Source: Brevundimonas diminuta 3F5N (GTDB taxonomy: Bacteria; Pseudomonadota; Alphaproteobacteria; Caulobacterales; Caulobacteraceae). From it: 64,000 nucleotides of DNA. Location: assembly GCF_900163625.1 (NCBI RefSeq), contig NZ_FUIE01000034.1:1-64000 (forward strand). Reading direction: 5' to 3'. Position numbers and translations under genes: made by a program. This document shows, piece after piece, positions 45,399 to 52,775 of this stretch. Every line of letters starts with the position of its first letter. Within the stretch, counting starts at the first letter, position 1. A model generated the notes under the pieces. That model had not been told where the DNA came from, did no database searches, and worked only from the letters and a program-made list of their open reading frames with translations.

Positions 45399-48122
45399 TC
45401 AACCGGCGCCCATGACCGCTGCATAACGACGACGTTCGAAGGGCGGAGTTCGGGCTCCCTTCAAAGTCTCCAGACGCGGCCGCAGGCGGTGCAGTTCGAC
45501 CTGCTCGCCTTCCGCTCGAGCGATTTCAGCCAAAGCCAGATCCAGCATCACACCCCAGTCCGCGTCACCCACAAGGCCGGCTACCCGCGCACGATCGACT
45601 TGAATCAGAAGCTGTTTCGCCTCGGCGTACCGCCCGTCCAAGACCAGGCACTCGCCGAGGTAAAAGCGGATCACATGGGTCAGGGGATAGTCGTCGCCGA
45701 ACCCCTCGCGAGAGGCCCGATAGGCCTGATCGAGGTGACGCAGGCCCTGGCGTCGCTCGTTGGCTCGACACAGGACGGCGCCCAAGTCGTTAAGACCGAC
45801 GAGCGTCTGGTGCGCATTCGGCCCTTGGCTGGTCTCGGCCCCCTTCCACACGGCTTCCGCCGCTCCAGCCGCCTCCGCATACCGGCCCAATGCAGTCAGG
45901 CCCTCGTAGCGGGTCGACTGAAGACCGAGGGTGTAGCGACTGTTCGGGCCGAACCGTTCGGTCATCGTCGGCAGCAGGGCGTCGGCTTCGACGAGCGCAG
46001 TTTCGAGGTCGCCGGTCATCAGCCTGGCCTGCGCCAGGTTCTGTCGCGCGATCAGCGTATTGGCGTGACCGACCCCCGAAATTCGGGTCCAGCCCGCCAC
46101 CACCTCTTGCACCATCGGCAGAGCTTCGCCCGGCCGCCCCAAGCGCATCAGCACCATGGCCTGCTGCTGACGAACCAGCAGAATGTCGCGCTCGGACAAC
46201 CCAGCAGGACGGGTCTCAGCGATGGCCAAGGCCCGAGCGAAAGCGGTGCTGGAGGCGTCTAGGTCCTCGAAGAAGCCGATCACCGCCTCGGCCTGGGCGA
46301 GATGGAACCCCAGCATGCCCTTGTCGGCGGCGGAACCCAGACGACGACGCTCGGCGGCGGCAAGTGTCTTGGCCGCGGCCAGACCGCCCGGTTGAGCCGA
46401 CAAGGCCTCGGCCCGGGCATGCAGCAGTCGGGCGCGCGCCGCCGCCGGCGAATCCTGCAACCCAGCCCGCTCATACGCCGCGGCGGCCAGGCGGAAAGAT
46501 CGGCGCGCCTCATCGTACTGACCGCGCTGGACGAAGGCGGTGGCCAACGACAGGTGCAGGCCGGCCGCGACTTCGGGCTGCCGAGCGAAGCGGGCGTCGA
46601 CGGTCGAGCGCGCGCGCAGCGCAGCGGCCGCCAGCGTCTCCTCCGCAGCTGAGCCGGACAGCGGGTTGGTCTGTCCGAGCAGGTCGTCCACCAGGAAGGC
46701 GTAGCTGGCCTCGGCCGCCGCCGTCTGGGCCCTGGCCTCGTTCCTCTGGTTGACCGCCACCAGAGCCGCCGTCGAGGTTGCGACAAGGCCGACGGCGCCT
46801 AAGCCGACAGCCAGCCGAATCCACGGGCGCCGGGCAGCGCGCGCTTCCTCACGACGGCGTTCCGCCTCGCGTCGCTCCGTCTCCGCCTCCGCCTCGGCTC
46901 GCGCCGTTCGCCGCTGTTCAAGCGTGCCGAGCCGTTCAGCCAGCAGCGCAGCGGACTCCAGCCGTCGGGTCTGGTCGCCGGCGGCCGCCAGGGCGATATC
47001 CTCGCGCAGGAGCGGATCATCCACCTCCCCTTCCCAGCCGGCGGCGAGCGGTCGGTCCAGATCGCCCACGGTCATCTGATAAAGGATCAGCCCCAAGGCG
47101 TAGATGTCCGCGGCCATGCCCGGCGCGGCGCCCTGCGCCACCTCGGGCGCGCGATAGGCGGCGGTGTCGGAGCGGGTCGAGGCGTCATCCTCTCCTGGCG
47201 GAAAGCCGCCGCCCGAAATGCCGTGCAGGTCCAGCGCCGCCTGATCGACCAACCAGCCGCTGCCGAAGTCAGCAAGGCGGACAATGGGGGCGCCGCCCGG
47301 CCGCGTCTCGATCAAGACGTTGGCGGGCTTCAGATCCTTATGCAGCACCCCGGCGCTATGCGCGGCCGCCACGGCGCGCGCCAGATCGGCGACCACCGCG
47401 ATCCGCTTCTCCAGCGACAACGCGCCGAGTCCCCCCTTCAGGGCTCCGGCCCAAGCGTGCATATCCTGCCCGGCGTCCGCCGCCTCGATGAAATAGGGCG
47501 CCGCCGTGAAGTTCCATTCCAAAACGTCGACACAGGGCCGCCGATCGCCCAGCACGTTACGCATCAGCCGGAACAAGGCGACCTCGCGACGCAGACTGCG
47601 CAATCGGTCGGGCGCGTCAGCGAACTTGAAGATGCGCGTCTCTTCGACCTTCTGATGATGCGCTCGCCAGACGTCGCCGGCGCCGCTGTCGTCCAGGGCT
47701 TCTTGGAGGATCCACTGAGGGCGACCAGGAACCGGGTCCCCCGGAGCGAAGGCGAAGCGTGGGGCCAGCGGCGTCGACAACTGCTCGATCTCGACCGGGG
47801 CCCCCAAGCGGTAGCCGACGCGCGGCAGGGTCTGGACGATGTCCGCCCCCTGCTCGCTCAAGGCTCCGCGCAGCTTAGACACGGCCGTGGTCAGAGAAGC
47901 CTCCACCACGTGGATGCCAGGCCAGACAGCGTCGAGCAGCTCCGCCTTGGTGACTGCCTCGCCGGCGTTCAGCAACAGCTCATGCAGAACTTGAAGCGGC
48001 TTGCCCTCCAACTCCACCGGCTGGCCGTTGACGGACAAGGTCCAGGCCGCCTCATCGAACACCGCGTTCGCGAACCGCCATCTGCGCCGTCTCCGGCGCG
48101 GTCCGGAACCGCCCTCTGCCAT
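45399..48122 (-). CDS. Winged-helix / Ser-Thr kinase / membrane / TPR protein
   Basis: A 907-residue protein. Residues about 15-106 form an OmpR/CadC-type DNA-binding winged helix (LLLNAGEAVTKAELLDAVWP; VSKLRGAL; VQTLPRVGYRL). Residues 135-400 form a Hanks-type kinase: Lys166, HKDLKPANVL (Asp263, Asn268), DFG (Asp285) and APE (325-327). The glycine-rich loop is weak (SGAGD). A charged helical stretch leads to one membrane segment at 434-457. The remaining ~450 residues are TPR-like and should be periplasmic. GAGG lies seven bases before the ATG. It may couple an outside signal to both phosphorylation and transcription. Target genes unknown; neighbours include an orphan VirD4-like ATPase. Confidence 0.88.
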   Translation of the reverse strand: MAEGGSGPRRRRRRWRFANAVFDEAAWTLSVNGQPVELEGKPLQVLHELLLNAGEAVTKAELLDAVWPGIHVVEASLTTAVSKLRGALSEQGADIVQTLPRVGYRLGAPVEIEQLSTPLAPRFAFAPGDPVPGRPQWILQEALDDSGAGDVWRAHHQKVEETRIFKFADAPDRLRSLRREVALFRLMRNVLGDRRPCVDVLEWNFTAAPYFIEAADAGQDMHAWAGALKGGLGALSLEKRIAVVADLARAVAAAHSAGVLHKDLKPANVLIETRPGGAPIVRLADFGSGWLVDQAALDLHGISGGGFPPGEDDASTRSDTAAYRAPEVAQGAAPGMAADIYALGLILYQMTVGDLDRPLAAGWEGEVDDPLLREDIALAAAGDQTRRLESAALLAERLGTLEQRRTARAEAEAETERREAERRREEARAARRPWIRLAVGLGAVGLVATSTAALVAVNQRNEARAQTAAAEASYAFLVDDLLGQTNPLSGSAAEETLAAAALRARSTVDARFARQPEVAAGLHLSLATAFVQRGQYDEARRSFRLAAAAYERAGLQDSPAAARARLLHARAEALSAQPGGLAAAKTLAAAERRRLGSAADKGMLGFHLAQAEAVIGFFEDLDASSTAFARALAIAETRPAGLSERDILLVRQQQAMVLMRLGRPGEALPMVQEVVAGWTRISGVGHANTLIARQNLAQARLMTGDLETALVEADALLPTMTERFGPNSRYTLGLQSTRYEGLTALGRYAEAAGAAEAVWKGAETSQGPNAHQTLVGLNDLGAVLCRANERRQGLRHLDQAYRASREGFGDDYPLTHVIRFYLGECLVLDGRYAEAKQLLIQVDRARVAGLVGDADWGVMLDLALAEIARAEGEQVELHRLRPRLETLKGARTPPFERRRYAAVMGAG

Positions 48123-48312
48123 GAAGCCACCTCGAATGCAGTCTGCGATCTCGAAGCCTAAGGGAGCGCGGTCCGGGATGGCAACTCTCAGCGACCGCCG
48201 GCTGACGACTTAAGAACTTCTTTAGCTCGGCGTCAGGATTCCGCGGGACCGACCGGCCAGGCTGGCCTCCTGGAAGCGCGACAGGCGCGCTCCGTCACGG
48301 AGGCCGACAGGC

Positions 48313-48624
48313 ATGGAGAACCCGCTTTTCCCGAACCGGATCGAACGATCCGCCGCGCTGGGCGCGTTCAAGCGCGCCGGATCCACGGACCTGGACGTGC
48401 TGGCGTCCGTGAAGGCGTCGCTGATCCAGACGTCGAAAACGGCGGTCCGTGGCGGATGGGGGCTGATCATCTCAGGTGTCCTCGTCTGTCTGACCATCCT
48501 CGGCATCCCGGCGGGCATAGCCATGGCGCTGATGGGCTGGTGGGTGATTGGGCGCGCCCAGAAGAACATCCGTCTGGTCGACGACGTCCTGGTGGAGTTC
48601 ACGGCGGCGCCGCAGCCGGCCTGA
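48313..48624 (+). CDS. Small two-segment membrane protein
   Basis: A 103-residue protein with a hydrophobic hairpin (WGLIISGVLVCLTILGIPAG, then IAMALMGWWVIG) between a charged N-terminus and a short tail. GGAGG lies about nine bases before the ATG. It is divergent from the kinase gene (190-base gap) and 28 bases before the next gene, forming the start of the plus-strand operon. No family recognised. Confidence 0.75.
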   Translation: MENPLFPNRIERSAALGAFKRAGSTDLDVLASVKASLIQTSKTAVRGGWGLIISGVLVCLTILGIPAGIAMALMGWWVIGRAQKNIRLVDDVLVEFTAAPQPA

Positions 48625-48652
48625 CGCCGCGTCCACGAACAGGAGGACGACC

Positions 48653-49567
48653 ATGAAGGGCAAGATTCTGGGTGTCCCCGCCGGCGAACTGGCCGGAGCC
48701 ATCACAGGCGACGACGGCAAGCGTTACCGCTACGAGGCCGCCGATTGGCGCGGCGAACGACCCGCCTCGGTCGGGGCCGCCGTCGATTTCGACGTCGAAG
48801 GCGGGACCGCGCGCGACGTCTATCCAGCCATCGACGCCTTCACCGGCGCCGGTGCGGTCTCGGTCGAGGCCCTGGCCCGGTCGTCTGGGGGCGAGAAAAT
48901 CATCGGCCTGTTCAAGGACGCGCTGGCGCAGCCCTTGGCGATCCTGGTTCTGATCGCCTTCTTCCTGCCGGCCCTGTCGTCGCCGGCGCTGACCGCTTCC
49001 CAACTGGAGCTGGACAAGGTCGCGACCGCCGCCGGGCTGAACCTGGAGCAGGTCGAGCACGGAAGACGTCGCCTGGCCGACCTGGAGCGCGACCTCGCTC
49101 GCTTCAGGATGGAGGCCGCGCAGAGCGGAGGCAGCGCTCCGGACAGCGTCTACGGCTACGGCAATGTCGGCGATCGCATCGCATCGCTGGAAGAACAGCG
49201 CGCCGAGATTCGCAAAGGTCTGAGCGCGATCAGCTTCCTGAAGGCCGTGGACACCGCCCTCATTCTTCGCTTCTCCGCCGTCCTCGCTGCCTTGTGGCTG
49301 ATCTGGCAGGCTTGGACTGGGGCGCCGCTGCGTCCGTGGGAGCTGGCCGCAGGGGCCGCCGCCCTGCTCGCGGGCGGCCTGACCTTCCTGCTGCGATCCG
49401 CGATCCTGGGCCTCTTCACGGCCGTGAACCCGCTTGGCGAGGCCGCCGCTTCCCAGGCGGAAACCCTCATCTCGGTCGAGATCGGGCCTTGGCTGCTGCT
49501 CATCGCGGGCGCGGGCCTGATCGCCTCGGGTCTGGGTCTAGTCCGCAATCCCCTTCGACGAACCTGA
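48653..49567 (+). CDS. Membrane protein with coiled-coil between membrane segments
   Basis: A 304-residue protein. Residues 1-75 form a small soluble beta-domain (VDFDVEGGTARDVY). A membrane segment (PLAILVLIAFFLPALSSPAL) follows, then a helical, probably coiled-coil stretch (GLNLEQVEHGRRRLADLERD), and three further membrane segments. AGGAGG precedes the ATG at 48653. Unknown function. The first domain resembles ligand-sensing beta-domains of small bacterial membrane proteins only in a general way. Confidence 0.75.
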   Translation: MKGKILGVPAGELAGAITGDDGKRYRYEAADWRGERPASVGAAVDFDVEGGTARDVYPAIDAFTGAGAVSVEALARSSGGEKIIGLFKDALAQPLAILVLIAFFLPALSSPALTASQLELDKVATAAGLNLEQVEHGRRRLADLERDLARFRMEAAQSGGSAPDSVYGYGNVGDRIASLEEQRAEIRKGLSAISFLKAVDTALILRFSAVLAALWLIWQAWTGAPLRPWELAAGAAALLAGGLTFLLRSAILGLFTAVNPLGEAAASQAETLISVEIGPWLLLIAGAGLIASGLGLVRNPLRRT

Positions 49568-49584
49568 CCTTTGGAGTAACCGCC

Positions 49585-49725
49585 ATGCTCATCCGTTCGC
49601 CTCCCTTGCGGACCTCGTCTGTAGCGCCCCTGATCAGCCTTTGGCGGGGCCCTGACGAATATGCCTCTGAAGCACCCGGCGTTCGGAGTTCCCGCCGCCG
49701 CGCAGACGAGCGCGTCCGCCGATGA
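49585..49725 (+). CDS. Possible small 46-residue protein
   Basis: An ATG with GGAG eight bases upstream opens a 46-codon frame, Arg- and Ser-rich, between two better-supported genes. The composition is close to that expected by chance in G+C-rich DNA, so it may not be translated. No motif. Confidence 0.28.
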   Translation: MLIRSPPLRTSSVAPLISLWRGPDEYASEAPGVRSSRRRADERVRR

Positions 49726-49820
49726 TCCCCGGACACAGACGCTGCCTGCGTCGATGGATAGTTGACAGCGACCGGACCGGCGAGGTGTCTTCGCTGTCAT
49801 CCCGAATGGGAGATGGAGAC

Positions 49821-51251
49821 ATGTCCGCCCAAGCCGCGCCTTTCGCGCCGGAACTCAATCCCGTCTACCGCGAGGGCGTCACCGTCGGCGTACTCGCCGG
49901 TGACGCCCTCCGGTTCGCAGCGGACTTCCTGGATTCGATCGACGCCGGCGCCGCCGCACGCAAAAAACTGGCCGACGACGCGCGGGTGTGCCGAGCCATG
50001 GCTGAAGCCGTCGCTCGCGCGCCCTTGCGCAACTCGTCCCAAGTCCTGGCTCCAACGGACCTGGGCGGTCGTTTCTTCACTCTGACGGAGCGCATGTGGC
50101 CTAACGCCGAGGTCGCCAGCTATCTCCTGGGTCATGCGGCGGAACTGATGCAGGCGCTCCCGGCGGTCAACGGCGCGTTGAAGAACCGGCTGCTTCTGGA
50201 CGCCCAGCAGCTACGTCGCGTGCGGATGCTTCTGAACATCGCCCCCAACGCCCGGTTGGGCGCCCGCCTGACCGAACTCTTGCCCCTACTTCGGGCGCTC
50301 GAACGGCCGATCGAAGGGGAGAAACCTTTTCCTCCGATGTTGATCGACAGCGTGACCGCAGATCCAGTGTTCCATGCGGCCGCCCAAGACGCCTACCGTA
50401 TCGTGCTCGGCCGCGAACTCGACGATCTCCCCGGCATGGCCAGCGCAGTGTGGTCCGGCAAGCTGGCTCTCGCGTGGCTGCAGACGCACGACAGGGGTTG
50501 GCCGCTGACCGCGATCGAGATCGCGCGGCTTGTGGAGGCCGTGCGCTCCCCGAGCAAGCCGTGGAACCGGGCGCCCGGCGTCCCCGGCGACTGGACTGAC
50601 CTGGAGCCTGAGGCGGCGGCCGAAGTCTTGAGCCTGATCGGCGCGCACCACCGGGTGGGTTCGGCGCGCGCCCCCTTCCCCCTAGCCGGCTTCTGCGATC
50701 GGGTTCGCACCCTGCCGCTACGCTGCCACGGCGGGATCATGTTGATCGAAACCCAAGGCCGGATCAGCGGCGGAGCGATTGGGATCGCCTCATTCGTGCT
50801 GACCGAGGACAAGGTTCTGGCCGTCGATGGCACGTCGATCTGGATCCACGACCTGAACGACGCCGTCGGCCCGCACCTTCAGGACGAGGGTGCGCGGCTG
50901 GACTACATCCGACTCTTCATGAACTGCGTTCGCCATGAGGGGGAGCGGTTCCAGCCGGTGGAGTCCTTCGAAGACCTGGCGGATCGGGCGACGGACGCCC
51001 ACGCCCTGCGCGACCTCTGCGTGGGCCATGCCCGCGTCATCGAACCGGCCGGTTTCGACGCCGAGGGCCGCTGGTTGTTTCTGCTCGTCGTCTGCCACCA
51101 CCAAGGCTTCTTCGCGACTGGCCTGGCCCTCACCCCGGACGGTCTGATCGAGATGATCGACGACAGGATGCTGACCGACGATGTCCCCGTGCGGTCCGAA
51201 CGCATGGACGGCCTCTTCGTCGTTCTGGAGCCGAAGGAAACGACCTCATGA
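49821..51251 (+). CDS. Unknown 476-residue partner of the VirD4-like ATPase
   Basis: A soluble protein without signal peptide or membrane segment. The N-terminal 200 residues are helical; the C-terminal part is alpha/beta (CHGGIMLIETQGRISGGAIG; VLAVDGTSIWIHDLND; LFLLVVCHHQGFFATGLALT). The stop overlaps the start of the VirD4-like gene by ATGA, so the two are translated together and probably work together. ATG at 49821 is taken; an earlier ATG at 49806 is possible. I recognise no family and assign no function. Confidence 0.8.
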   Translation: MSAQAAPFAPELNPVYREGVTVGVLAGDALRFAADFLDSIDAGAAARKKLADDARVCRAMAEAVARAPLRNSSQVLAPTDLGGRFFTLTERMWPNAEVASYLLGHAAELMQALPAVNGALKNRLLLDAQQLRRVRMLLNIAPNARLGARLTELLPLLRALERPIEGEKPFPPMLIDSVTADPVFHAAAQDAYRIVLGRELDDLPGMASAVWSGKLALAWLQTHDRGWPLTAIEIARLVEAVRSPSKPWNRAPGVPGDWTDLEPEAAAEVLSLIGAHHRVGSARAPFPLAGFCDRVRTLPLRCHGGIMLIETQGRISGGAIGIASFVLTEDKVLAVDGTSIWIHDLNDAVGPHLQDEGARLDYIRLFMNCVRHEGERFQPVESFEDLADRATDAHALRDLCVGHARVIEPAGFDAEGRWLFLLVVCHHQGFFATGLALTPDGLIEMIDDRMLTDDVPVRSERMDGLFVVLEPKETTS

Positions 51252-52756
51252 CCTTGATCCCTGTGGACAGCGCCCTGGCCTTGCCCGACAGCGTCGACGA
51301 GCCTGGCCTGATCGTCGGCTGGTCGTTGGAACGCGAGCATCGACGTCGGCCGGTGGGTTTCAAGTTCGGAGCCGTTGCCGCCGCCGATCCAGCGACCGCC
51401 GTCGTCGCCCCGATTCTGATGGAACGCGAGGGGCATCTGATGACCATCGCGCCGACCGGCGCCGGCAAGGGCACCGGCTGCATCGTACCTGCGTTGCTGC
51501 GCTTCGACGGGCCGGTCATCGTCGTCGATCCGAAGGGCGAGAACGCCCTGATGACCGAACGACGCCGGCGCGAACTGGGACAGGAGGTCGCCATCCTCGA
51601 TCCCATGGGCGTGACAGGCCTGCCCGCCGCCTCGCTCAATCCGCTCGACATCCTGGACCCGGAAAGCCCGACCTTCGTCGATGACGCGATGGCCATGGTC
51701 TCGGCTTTGGCCAATCCCGATGTCGAGACCGACGCCAGCGACGGCGGCTACTGGCGCGAACGCGGGGCGACCTTCGTGCTGGGCGTGGTGTTGCATGTCA
51801 TGAGCGACCTGCCGCCAGCCAGTCGTTGCCTGGAAACCGTGCGGACCCTGGTCAACCAGGCCGTTGGAGAGATCGGCCTCTACAGCGCCGCAACCGAGCG
51901 CCAAGACGCCTCTAGCAGCCTGGCCGGCACCGTGTTGGCGGCGCTGGAGGCCTCGCGCAACGCCGAGGCGCGCAACATCGGACGAATGCTGCGGATCGGC
52001 GCCGTTTCGACCTTGGGCGGCATTCTCTCCTTCTCCCAAAATCTCGTCGACATCGCACGCTCGGGCATGATCGCCCCCTCGTTGCGAACCACAAGCTTCG
52101 ACCTCGGCGCGGTTCAGCGGGGCGAGCCGCTGTCGATCTATCTCGTGCTGCCGCCGCACATGCTCGAGAGCCACGGCCGGTTGTTGCGCCTGTGGGTGCA
52201 CACCCTGATGACCCTCATCTCGGGTCGCAGCGGTCGGCCGCCCAAGTCGACCCTGTTCATCCTCGACGAGGCGGCTCAACTCGGCGCTTTCGACGACCTG
52301 CGACGAGCCATCACCCTGATGCGCGGCTATGGCCTGCAGACTTGGAGCTTCTGGCAGGACCCCAGCCAGTTGCAGAACCTCTATCCACGGGACTGGCAGA
52401 CCATGGTCAACAATTGCCGCGCCGTGCAGTGCTTCGGAGCGAACACCATGCTGGCGGCCGAGGCGATGGCCCGCCTGGTCGGCTTCGGCTCGCCCGAGCA
52501 GTTGCTGGACCTCGACGACGACGAGATCCTACTGCAGTTGTCCGGGGACATGCCGGTGATCGCCCGACTGCCGAACTATCGTGCCGATCCGATGTTTGCG
52601 GGCCTGTACGACGTCAATCCCTTCCACGATCCGTCTCGCCCGGTTCAGAGATCAAAGCCGGTCCTGCGCGTGTTTGAGCGAGCGCCGCCGGTCATCGAAC
52701 CCGACACGCCGGCGGAGCTCCTGGCGAAGCTCAGGGCCCTGTCGACGTCCGCATGA
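51248..52756 (+). CDS. Orphan soluble VirD4/TraG-like ATPase
   Basis: A 502-residue protein of the type IV coupling protein family. Walker A is APTGAGKG (residues 68-75) and Walker B FILDEAAQLG (Asp340, Glu341). Other family features are VIVVDPKGENALMTERRR, LNPLDILDP, the region around RRAITLMRGYGLQTWSFWQD and the C-terminal MVNNCRAVQCFGANT. Normal coupling proteins carry two N-terminal membrane helices; here none is present. No relaxase, VirB-type channel or transfer origin is seen nearby, so it is not part of a conjugative element in view. It forms a translationally coupled pair with the preceding unknown protein. Confidence 0.88.
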   Translation: MTLIPVDSALALPDSVDEPGLIVGWSLEREHRRRPVGFKFGAVAAADPATAVVAPILMEREGHLMTIAPTGAGKGTGCIVPALLRFDGPVIVVDPKGENALMTERRRRELGQEVAILDPMGVTGLPAASLNPLDILDPESPTFVDDAMAMVSALANPDVETDASDGGYWRERGATFVLGVVLHVMSDLPPASRCLETVRTLVNQAVGEIGLYSAATERQDASSSLAGTVLAALEASRNAEARNIGRMLRIGAVSTLGGILSFSQNLVDIARSGMIAPSLRTTSFDLGAVQRGEPLSIYLVLPPHMLESHGRLLRLWVHTLMTLISGRSGRPPKSTLFILDEAAQLGAFDDLRRAITLMRGYGLQTWSFWQDPSQLQNLYPRDWQTMVNNCRAVQCFGANTMLAAEAMARLVGFGSPEQLLDLDDDEILLQLSGDMPVIARLPNYRADPMFAGLYDVNPFHDPSRPVQRSKPVLRVFERAPPVIEPDTPAELLAKLRALSTSA

Positions 52757-52775
52757 TCGCCTGGGGGCGCTGCTC

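Noticed and set aside
51248-52756. Part of an integrative conjugative element
   Set aside because: No relaxase, VirB genes, integrase, tRNA attachment site or direct repeats were found around the VirD4-like gene.
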